A DNA stretch of 5,273 nucleotides from Acidobacteriota bacterium (lineage in GTDB: Bacteria; Acidobacteriota; Vicinamibacteria; Vicinamibacterales; UBA2999), in contig CANJYC010000158.1 in NCBI GenBank assembly GCA_947478985.1, forward strand, positions 1-5,273. The letters are read 5' to 3'. Under the pieces are notes generated by a model. It was not told the DNA's origin. It was given only the letters and a program-made list of their open reading frames with translations, and did not search any database. The position numbers were made by a program, and so were the translations under genes. This document shows positions 1 to 4,947 of this stretch, piece after piece. The stretch's first letter is position 1, and every line of letters starts with the position of its first letter.

Positions 1-1809
1 GAACACGGCGTCCGCGACGATGCGGGCTTCGCCATCGCGGACGACGCCAGGACGCTCGCGGAGCTGATGCGAAACCGGGGCTTCGCCACCGGTGCGGCAG
101 TCTCGAGCTTCCTGCTGCGGCGCGCATCCGGCATCGCCCAGGGCTTCTCCTTCTTCGATGCGTCGCTGCCTGTTCTACCCGGCAGTGACATTCCACCCAC
201 GGCGCGAGACTCGTCGCTCACGATTGATGCAGCCGAGCAGTGGATGAATCAGCAGAGCGGCCAGCGTTTCCTGCTGTTCGTCCAGGTTGACGAGGCCGCC
301 GCGGACGCGGCAGTTGCCCGCCTGGTGGCCGGTCTCAAGACGCATGGCCTGTACGACGACGCGACCATCGTGTTCGTCGGAGACCACGGAACTGAAGGCG
401 CCGCCGCGCTGACCGACGCGGCGCTGCACGTGCCGTTGATTGTGAAGCAGCCGGACAGCGAAGGTTCCGGGCGGCGCGTGGCGGCGACGGTTCAGCACAT
501 TGACTTGCTGCCCACGATCCTCGACCTCGTGCGCGCGCCCGTTCCGTCCGGTCTCCATGGGCGCTCGTTACGCACAGTGCTCGACAGCGAGAAAGGCTCG
601 GTACCCGATGCACCGGTGTACGCCGAGTCGCTGGCAGCGCACTTCCGGCTCGGTAGCGCTCCCGCCTACGCGCTGACGAGCGGGACCACGCGCTTGATCC
701 GATCCGGCAGAGAAGAACTGTTCGACCTCGAGGCGGGCGGGCCATCACTCGCCGTCGACACGCCGGACGCTGCGCGCTTGCGCGGCATGCTCGAGGCGCT
801 GATCGCCAACGATCGCATCGCCTCACCGGGACCGGTCGCCGCCGCGGAGCAGGGACCGATCGCCGAGCTGGGCTACTTCCCGGACCCGTTCCTGACCACC
901 TCTGCGCCCGTGTTGCTCACGCGCGAGGTCGAAGAAGCACTCGGCGCCAAGCATCGCGCGGCGGCGGCGCTTGCCGGGAAGAAGACGTTTGGCGCGGCGA
1001 TCGACCTTCTGCGCGCCATCACGCGGGATCACCCCGAGCTGGCGGTGGTGCACTACCAGACGGGCTGGCTGCTGCTGCGCGCAGGACGATTCGCGGAAGC
1101 CACGACAGCGTTCACCGAGGCAGCGCGCTTGCAGCCGGACAGCGCGCAGGTTCAGATCGCTCTTGCGACAACGGGACTGCGGTCGGGCGATGCCGTCGGC
1201 GCTACCGCGCACGCCGACATGGCCGTGGCGCTGACAGAGGAGCGCCAGGCTGAGGCACGCGCCCCAGCGCACGACGTGGCTGCGCGCGCGGCCCTGGCCA
1301 GGCACGACGCTGAAGCCGCGACGACGCACGCGCAGGCCGCGCAGGCGGCTGACGCCACGCTCCCGCTCCTGCCCTTCGTGCGCGGGCGGCTGCTGCTCGA
1401 TGAGGGAAAGAATGACGAGGCGCTGCGGGCACTGAGCGAGGGCGCGAAGGTCGCCACCGACCGCGGCCGGCCCGTTGAGGAGCTCCAGGCATCGCTCGGA
1501 GACGCCTTCATGCGACTCGACCGTACTGCTGACGCAGAGACGGCGTATCGGGAAGAACTGCGCGCCTTCCCGTACACCCTCCGCGCCTATGCCGGTCTGG
1601 TCACGCTCTTTCACGCATCCAACCGCGATGCCGATGTCGCGCCGCTGATTGGCGAACTCGTGAAGGCGCTGCCGACGCCGGAAGGCTACGCAACCGCCGT
1701 GCGCCTCTGGACAACCGTCGGTGAGCGGGCGAACGCTGACGCGCTCAGGGTCGAAGCACGCTCCCGCTTTCGCGGCGATCCGTCGCTGTCACTCCTCACG
1801 TCCCGTTAG
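1..1809 (+). CDS. Sulfatase-like hydrolase with C-terminal TPR repeats (5' end outside window)
   Basis: The frame is open from base 1 to the TAG at 1807-1809 (602 visible residues). The Met codon at 67 is internal, because the codons before it (EHGVRDDAGF, then TLAEL) match the conserved sulfatase segment after the active-site Cys/Ser, which must lie upstream. Numbering from that Met, about 1-31 continue the sulfatase fold (GFATGAA, GIAQGFSFFD). GDHG at 105-108 is the second metal-binding segment. HVPLIV at 121-126, HIDLLPT at 144-150 and the ELFDLEAG strand near 217-224 complete the domain. About 294-575 are Ala-rich helical repeats matching TPRs (for example 326-357 and 471-500). The family usually hydrolyses sulfate or phosphate esters, often in the envelope; substrate unknown. 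The domain is unusually short: the Asp-Pro-His-type loop after the LLFVQVD strand and the His-Gly loop after GDHG are absent, so activity is doubtful. It converges on the membrane protein gene. Confidence 0.85.
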   Translation, partial: EHGVRDDAGFAIADDARTLAELMRNRGFATGAAVSSFLLRRASGIAQGFSFFDASLPVLPGSDIPPTARDSSLTIDAAEQWMNQQSGQRFLLFVQVDEAAADAAVARLVAGLKTHGLYDDATIVFVGDHGTEGAAALTDAALHVPLIVKQPDSEGSGRRVAATVQHIDLLPTILDLVRAPVPSGLHGRSLRTVLDSEKGSVPDAPVYAESLAAHFRLGSAPAYALTSGTTRLIRSGREELFDLEAGGPSLAVDTPDAARLRGMLEALIANDRIASPGPVAAAEQGPIAELGYFPDPFLTTSAPVLLTREVEEALGAKHRAAAALAGKKTFGAAIDLLRAITRDHPELAVVHYQTGWLLLRAGRFAEATTAFTEAARLQPDSAQVQIALATTGLRSGDAVGATAHADMAVALTEERQAEARAPAHDVAARAALARHDAEAATTHAQAAQAADATLPLLPFVRGRLLLDEGKNDEALRALSEGAKVATDRGRPVEELQASLGDAFMRLDRTADAETAYREELRAFPYTLRAYAGLVTLFHASNRDADVAPLIGELVKALPTPEGYATAVRLWTTVGERANADALRVEARSRFRGDPSLSLLTSR

Positions 1810-1817
1810 GGACGGGC

Positions 1818-1856
1818 GGGGACCACTCCGCGCACGGTCTCCGGTGGGATTCTTCT
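1818..1856 (+). terminator. Possible weak terminator hairpin between convergent genes
   Basis: GGGGACC (1818-1824) can pair with GGTCTCC (1836-1842), giving a 7-bp stem with one G-U pair and an 11-base loop. The only T-rich stretch is ATTCTTCT (1849-1856), six bases downstream of the stem, so this is a poor intrinsic terminator. The location, in the 45 bp between two converging stop codons, is the main support. Confidence 0.2.
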
Positions 1857-2823
1857 ACGTGGCCTTCGACGGGTGCGCCGCGACAATCCCCAGCCCGACG
1901 CCGCTCCAGAACAGGTTCCGGATCTTCCGCACCACGGCCAGCGCCACGCCTGCGGCGGGATCCACGGCGAGCATGGGTGCCAGCGCGCCCGAGAGGGCTT
2001 CGTCAATGCCGATACGGAACGGCACGAACTTGAACACCACGGTCACGACGCGGTTGAGGGCCTCGAACACAATGGCCTGTGTCCAGGTGACACCATCCGC
2101 GCCAGCCAGCCACCGGAGCGTGATGTAGATCTCACCGACGGCGATGGTGTGAAAGAGCAGGTCGAGTGCGAAGGCACGCCACAACCGCGCACGGTGGTCG
2201 AGCGAGAAGCCGACGACAGCCGTTCGGACGGCTGAGAGGCGCTCGCGCCAGCGCGGTCGCGGGCCGCGCGCAGGGTCCCACGTACCGCGGAGCAGGCGGC
2301 TGACCATGACGGCCCCTCCTGCCATGGCCACAACGAGGACGACGCCGGCGGATCGCCACCAGGCCGGCAGCGCAACCTCGGTCAGCAGCACGGCCGAACC
2401 AACGCCGATCATGGCCATGACGGATGCGGCGTAGACCAGATTCTCGAGCGCGAGCGACGCCACCGACTCGCGCGTTGCCAGGTGATGGCGCGTGAGAAAG
2501 ACCTTGGTCGGTTCGCTGGCCAACAGGCCGAGCGGCGTGACGCTGCCAACGGCATCGCCCGCGAGAAACGCGCTGAAGGCCTGGCCGAAACCGAGCAGCG
2601 GACCGCCGGCGTCATCCTCCCGCCGGGCGATGCAGAGCCGCCAACACTCCGTGCGCAGCAGGAATCGCGCACCCCCACTGACAAGGATGAGCACGAGGCC
2701 CCAGCCGACACGGCGGATGCCCTCGACGATGTCGGCAGTACCCGCACGCCGGATGGCGTAAGCGAAGAGAACAGAACCGAGAAGCGCGCCGAGGATGGAA
2801 ACGTAGCGGGCGCGCGGCTTCAT
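1855..2823 (-). CDS. UPF0104 / lysylphosphatidylglycerol synthase TM-region family membrane protein
   Basis: From the ATG at 2823 this is a 322-residue polytopic membrane protein ending in TAG. Hydrophobic segments are near residues 7-24, 41-57, 76-100, 122-149, 158-175, 216-238, 250-268 and 290-315. Family-like landmarks are the GDAVGSVTPLG...EPTK segment (89-107) and the VPFRIGIDEALSG segment (267-279), resembling the conserved PxRIGxxE region. Relatives include the flippase half of MprF and hopanoid-associated HpnL, so lipid or polyprenyl-linked substrate movement is plausible but unproven. No synthetase domain is attached. A TTG start at 2868 would add 15 residues rich in Arg/Gly/Pro from repeat-like DNA, so the ATG followed by a basic N-terminus (MKPRARY) is preferred. 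No clear Shine-Dalgarno precedes it. It lies 90 bp downstream of atpE on the same strand and could be co-transcribed. Family assignment is good; substrate is unknown. Confidence 0.8.
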   Translation of the reverse strand: MKPRARYVSILGALLGSVLFAYAIRRAGTADIVEGIRRVGWGLVLILVSGGARFLLRTECWRLCIARREDDAGGPLLGFGQAFSAFLAGDAVGSVTPLGLLASEPTKVFLTRHHLATRESVASLALENLVYAASVMAMIGVGSAVLLTEVALPAWWRSAGVVLVVAMAGGAVMVSRLLRGTWDPARGPRPRWRERLSAVRTAVVGFSLDHRARLWRAFALDLLFHTIAVGEIYITLRWLAGADGVTWTQAIVFEALNRVVTVVFKFVPFRIGIDEALSGALAPMLAVDPAAGVALAVVRKIRNLFWSGVGLGIVAAHPSKAT

Positions 2824-2846
2824 GGGACCGATCGGTCGTCGGTCCC
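2824..2846 (-). repeat. Perfect 8-bp inverted repeat abutting the membrane protein start codon
   Basis: GGGACCGA (2824-2831) and TCGGTCCC (2839-2846) are exact reverse complements around a 7-base loop. In mRNA from the minus strand, the hairpin would end at the base before the ATG at 2823 and could hinder initiation. There is no following T tract, so it does not look like an intrinsic terminator. An inner palindrome, ACCGATCGGT (2827-2836), is an alternative fold. Confidence 0.45.
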
Positions 2847-2899
2847 CGGTCGTTCGATGCCCGGTCAACGTGAAGACCGGAAACCGACAGACCGGAGAC
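2842..2899. repeat. Symmetric GACCGG/CCGGTC inverted repeat in the atpE-membrane protein gap
   Basis: CCGGTC occurs at 2846-2851 and 2861-2866, and its reverse complement GACCGG at 2875-2880 and 2890-2895. Both pairs are spaced by 15 bases and are symmetric about one centre. The 21-base arms 2846-2866 and 2875-2895 match at 16 of 21 positions around an 8-base loop (2867-2874). After a mismatch at 2845/2896, three more pairs extend outward (2842-2844 with 2897-2899). It could be an RNA hairpin that attenuates or stabilises the transcript after atpE, a protein-binding site, or an interspersed repeat; the sequence alone cannot decide. Confidence 0.5.
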
Positions 2900-2913
2900 G
2901 TCGGACGCGTGTG

Positions 2914-3261
2914 TTACTGGGCGCCGAACGGCTGAATGAAGAAGAGAATCAGCGAGATCAGCAGCACGTAGATGACGAGCGACTCAATCAGCACGAGGCC
3001 GAGAATGAGGACGCCACGAATCTCACCGGCCGCGCTCGGATTCCGGGCAATGGCCTCGGTGGCCTTGCTGACGCTCATGCCCTGGCCGATGGCGGCAATT
3101 CCCGCGGCAAGACCAAGCGCGAACCCACCGGTGATAATCGACCATTTCACCAAATCGGAGGTGGCGCCACTGGCCGCGGCTTCCTGCGCGAAGGCGGGGG
3201 ATGACACGAGCCCCAGCACGAGGAAGAGGAAAAGGGTTGTCAGGACTGACCGTTTGCTCAC
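2914..3261 (-). CDS. atpE: F-type ATP synthase subunit c with N-terminal signal peptide
   Basis: This 115-residue protein forms the rotor c ring that carries ions across the membrane against subunit a. The GTG start at 3261 is chosen because AGGAGG lies 8 bases upstream; the upstream ATG at 3360 would lie inside atpI. Residues about 5-20 are hydrophobic and end in SPAFA followed by Q, a plausible signal-peptidase site after Ala25, so the mature protein is about 90 residues, close to a usual c subunit. TM1 is near 41-63 and contains GQG with Gln60. The polar loop holds ARNP (72-75). TM2 (about 82-108) carries the ion carboxylate Glu93 within LIESLVIY. Gln60, Glu93, Ser94 and Tyr98 align with the Na+-binding Gln32, Glu65, Ser66 and Tyr70 of Ilyobacter tartaricus c, while the Thr67 position is Leu95. 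The gene follows atpI by 61 bp, with no subunit a between. Confidence 0.93.
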   Translation of the reverse strand: MSKRSVLTTLFLFLVLGLVSSPAFAQEAAASGATSDLVKWSIITGGFALGLAAGIAAIGQGMSVSKATEAIARNPSAAGEIRGVLILGLVLIESLVIYVLLISLILFFIQPFGAQ

Positions 3262-3269
3262 GTCGAAAG

Positions 3270-3275
3270 CCTCCT
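3270..3275 (-). promoter_or_regulatory. Shine-Dalgarno site that fixes the atpE GTG start
   Basis: The minus strand reads AGGAGG here, 8 bases before the GTG at 3261. This full-consensus site selects the GTG over the in-frame ATG at 3360 and fits the high expression a c-ring subunit needs. Confidence 0.8.
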
Positions 3276-3283
3276 GCAGCGTG

Positions 3284-3299
3284 CGATTGAACGATTGAA
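3284..3299. repeat. Tandem 8-bp direct repeat in the atpI-atpE gap
   Basis: CGATTGAA occurs twice back to back (3284-3291 and 3292-3299) in the short gap between atpI and atpE, just upstream of the atpE ribosome binding site. The unit is less GC-rich than its surroundings. It may be a slippage-prone repeat or part of a dispersed intergenic repeat; two copies are too few to decide. Confidence 0.5.
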
Positions 3300-3322
3300 A
3301 CAGACTCGAACAGCGTCGAAAC

Positions 3323-3724
3323 TCAGCGGCGCGCACGACCGAGGCTGCGGACGGCTTCAAGCGCGGCGGCCACCACTATCGAAGAGGTACCAACCAGCGT
3401 CCAGCCAGGATGCGCGCGCAAACGCACCATCATAACGTAGGCGATCCCGCCCAGTATAGCGAATCGTGTGACGTATTTCACAAGGCCCCAACTACCAGAC
3501 CCTGAAGGACTTGTCCCGTTACTGGCGATGAGCCTTCCGACCAACCCGTCGACGCCAGAGCGGATTCCACGGTAGCTCACGGTCGCGATCAGCCCACCTG
3601 TCAGCACCCCGAGCACGCCTCGCACACCTGCCCCGCTGAGTAGAGCACCTCCGGTGGCACAGACGACCACCACGATGGCGCTGCGTCCGATCCGGCGTAA
3701 TTGCGCGTCAGTCTCGCCGGCCAT
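3323..3724 (-). CDS. atpI: ATP synthase subunit I-like membrane protein (AtpI family)
   Basis: This 133-residue protein has four hydrophobic segments (about 14-30, 35-52, 82-101 and 109-125) separated by a Gly/Ser-rich polar stretch (69-79), which fits the size and layout of AtpI. AtpI is not part of the working enzyme. In studied bacteria it helps assemble the c ring, and with AtpZ it has been linked to Mg2+/Ca2+ supply. The ATG at 3724 overlaps the end of atpZ by 17 bases, and a purine-rich AGGGGAG stretch lies just before it, so the two are probably translationally coupled. The gene ends with TGA 61 bp before atpE. AtpI sequences diverge strongly, so the call rests on topology and position. 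It lacks the conserved TM Arg helix and the length (over 200 residues) of subunit a, so it is not a shortened AtpB. Confidence 0.75.
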   Translation of the reverse strand: MAGETDAQLRRIGRSAIVVVVCATGGALLSGAGVRGVLGVLTGGLIATVSYRGIRSGVDGLVGRLIASNGTSPSGSGSWGLVKYVTRFAILGGIAYVMMVRLRAHPGWTLVGTSSIVVAAALEAVRSLGRARR

Positions 3725-3947
3725 GGCTCCCCTGCTGATCGTTCAGCGCATTGACCGTGCGGAACACGTTCAAGCCGCCGGCCACGACGCCCAGGACAAA
3801 GAAGATGAAGGTGAACCAGGGCGAAGTGCCGAACCAGCGATCGAGGGTGGCGCCGAACCACCAGCCCAAAACGATGGCAATCACGAACGCCAGGCCCACC
3901 GACCCGACGCTACCGAGCGCGCGCATCGGACTCTGGGGCTCAGTCAT
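3708..3947 (-). CDS. atpZ: AtpZ/AtpI-family small F0-associated membrane protein
   Basis: This 79-residue protein has two membrane helices (about 14-36 and 43-64). They flank a conserved-looking stretch, FGATLDRWFG followed by TSPWFTFIFF and then GVVAG, typical of AtpZ-family proteins ('putative F0F1-ATPase subunit, Ca2+/Mg2+ transporter'). It is the first gene of the leftward block and overlaps atpI by 17 bases. The family is thought to assist F0 assembly or divalent-cation supply rather than catalysis. The ATG at 3947 has no clear Shine-Dalgarno and sits close to an AT-rich promoter-like patch, so the leader may be very short. The motif match and position make this a firm call; the exact role is not known. 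Confidence 0.85.
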   Translation of the reverse strand: MTEPQSPMRALGSVGSVGLAFVIAIVLGWWFGATLDRWFGTSPWFTFIFFVLGVVAGGLNVFRTVNALNDQQGSHGRRD

Positions 3948-3954
3948 TCGGGAA

Positions 3955-3967
3955 CAAGTCTATTATT
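3955..3967 (-). promoter_or_regulatory. Possible -10 region for the leftward atpZ-atpI-atpE block
   Basis: The minus strand reads AATAATAG at 3967-3960 inside the most AT-rich patch of the window, suggesting a -10-like element that would start RNA near 3955, about 8 bases before the atpZ ATG. No convincing -35 was found at the right distance. The call rests on base composition and the divergent arrangement. Confidence 0.3.
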
Positions 3968-3995
3968 TTCAACCGTTTTCGGCCACGCCCGTCGC

Positions 3996-4025
3996 TTGAT
4001 CCTCCCCGTACGCTGTGCCTATACT
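3996..4025 (+). promoter_or_regulatory. Sigma70-type promoter for the VWA gene pair
   Basis: TTGATC (3996-4001, four of six to TTGACA) and TATACT (4020-4025, five of six to TATAAT) are separated by 18 bases. Transcription would start near 4032, only about six bases before the ATG at 4038, so the mRNA would be almost leaderless. This agrees with the absence of a Shine-Dalgarno there. Confidence 0.55.
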
Positions 4026-4037
4026 GAGCCCATCGTC

Positions 4038-4946
4038 ATGCCGACGTCCCCGTCACGCCGCTTTCTCCTCACCGTGATCCTTGTCGGCGCGGCGGCATCG
4101 GGCCTGGCGCGCCCGGTCTTCACGCAGGCCCAGGCGGATTCACGCGAGCGCACGCTCTTCCTGAGCGCTGTCGACAAGAATGGCGAATCGATCGAGGACC
4201 TTCGCATCTCGGACGTCATCGTCCGCGAAGATGGCGCGCGACGCGAGATCCTGCGGCTCTCACGTGCGATTGAACCGATCGACATCGCGCTGCTCATCGA
4301 TAACAGCGCGGCTGCTGAAGCCGCGGTCATCCCGATGCGAAGCGCGCTTCGGGCGTTCGTCACTTCGATGGCCGAGGGCAACCAGATTGCGGTCATCTCG
4401 CTCGCCGATCGCCCGACGGTTGTCGTCGAATACACCTCCGACCTGAAGACGCTGGAAAACGGTGTCGGCGGGCTGTTCGCGATGTCCGGCAGCGGCATGA
4501 CGCTGCTCGACGCCGTCACCGAGACCATGAGCGGCCTGGCTCGTCGCAACGCGCCGCGCGCGATGGTCGTCTCTGTCATCAACGACGGCCCCGAGTACAG
4601 CACGCGCCAATACCGGCAGGTCATCGACGCCATGAAGACCGCTCACGCGCAGTTGCACGCGGTCACTGTCGGCACCTTCTCTGTCTCCAACGACATCGAA
4701 TCGCGCGAGCGGGCATTCGTGCTGGACCTGGGAACGAAGGAATCGGGTGGCCAGCGGATGACGCTACTAAGCCCCATGGGCCTCGACAAGGCGCTCGGCA
4801 AACTCGCCCGGGAACTGTCAACCCAGTACAAGGTCGTCTACGCGCGGCCTCAATCGCTCGTTCCGCCGGACAAGCTCGAGATTGAATCGGGCCGGCGCGG
4901 CGTGACCCTCAGGGGTACACCGACGCGCGAGCAGGCGGGAGCCTGA
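4038..4946 (+). CDS. Secreted VWA-domain protein (VWFA-related, acidobacterial type), degenerate MIDAS
   Basis: From the ATG at 4038 the protein has 302 residues. A basic N-terminus and hydrophobic stretch (about 8-24) look like a signal peptide, with possible cleavage near residues 29-34. A beta-type module follows (about 38-75), with VDKNGESIEDL and VREDG matching the region before the VWA fold in acidobacterial VWFA-related proteins. The VWA domain runs from about 81 to 265. Its metal site reads Asp88-Asn-Ser90-Ala-Ala92, so the third ligand of the usual DxSxS motif is Ala. Thr155 in GSGMT and Asp183 in INDG fit the other two MIDAS loops. The C-terminal STQYKVVYARPQS stretch (261-273) is also family-like. 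VWA domains normally bind protein partners through a divalent metal; the partner here is unknown. The open frame extends upstream to 3654, but that part is antisense to atpI and atpZ. It is followed after one base by a paralogue. Confidence 0.88.
   Translation: MPTSPSRRFLLTVILVGAAASGLARPVFTQAQADSRERTLFLSAVDKNGESIEDLRISDVIVREDGARREILRLSRAIEPIDIALLIDNSAAAEAAVIPMRSALRAFVTSMAEGNQIAVISLADRPTVVVEYTSDLKTLENGVGGLFAMSGSGMTLLDAVTETMSGLARRNAPRAMVVSVINDGPEYSTRQYRQVIDAMKTAHAQLHAVTVGTFSVSNDIESRERAFVLDLGTKESGGQRMTLLSPMGLDKALGKLARELSTQYKVVYARPQSLVPPDKLEIESGRRGVTLRGTPTREQAGA
4937..4941 (+). promoter_or_regulatory. Ribosome binding site for the second VWA gene, inside the end of the first
   Basis: GGGAG lies 6 bases before the GTG at 4948 and within the last codons of the preceding gene. 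It supports the GTG start and coupled translation of the pair. Confidence 0.6.
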
Positions 4947-4947
4947 C

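Noticed and set aside
823..1614. Long minus-strand open frame (263 codons) opposite the TPR region
   Set aside because: It is antisense to a well-supported TPR coding region, is Arg/Gly-rich with no recognisable motif, and is typical of spurious open frames in GC-rich DNA.
2482..3204. Plus-strand open frame (240 codons) spanning the membrane protein gene, the gap and atpE
   Set aside because: It is opposite two recognisable membrane proteins and their intergenic repeat; its product is a charged, low-complexity sequence without domain features.
3262..3360. Longer atpE start at the ATG at 3360
   Set aside because: It begins inside atpI, adds 33 polar residues before the signal peptide, and ignores the consensus ribosome binding site in front of the GTG at 3261.
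3323..3724. Possibility that the 133-residue membrane protein is a shortened subunit a
   Set aside because: It lacks the length and the conserved helix with the essential Arg of subunit a; its four-helix layout and place after atpZ fit AtpI.
3654..4037. Upstream extension of the first VWA gene to an ATG at 3654
   Set aside because: The added 128 residues are antisense to atpI and atpZ and precede an obvious signal peptide, and the promoter lies at 3996-4025.
4019..4633. Minus-strand open frame (204 codons) opposite the first VWA gene
   Set aside because: It is Ser/Arg-rich with no motif and is a shadow of the VWA coding frame, whose domain signatures are clear.
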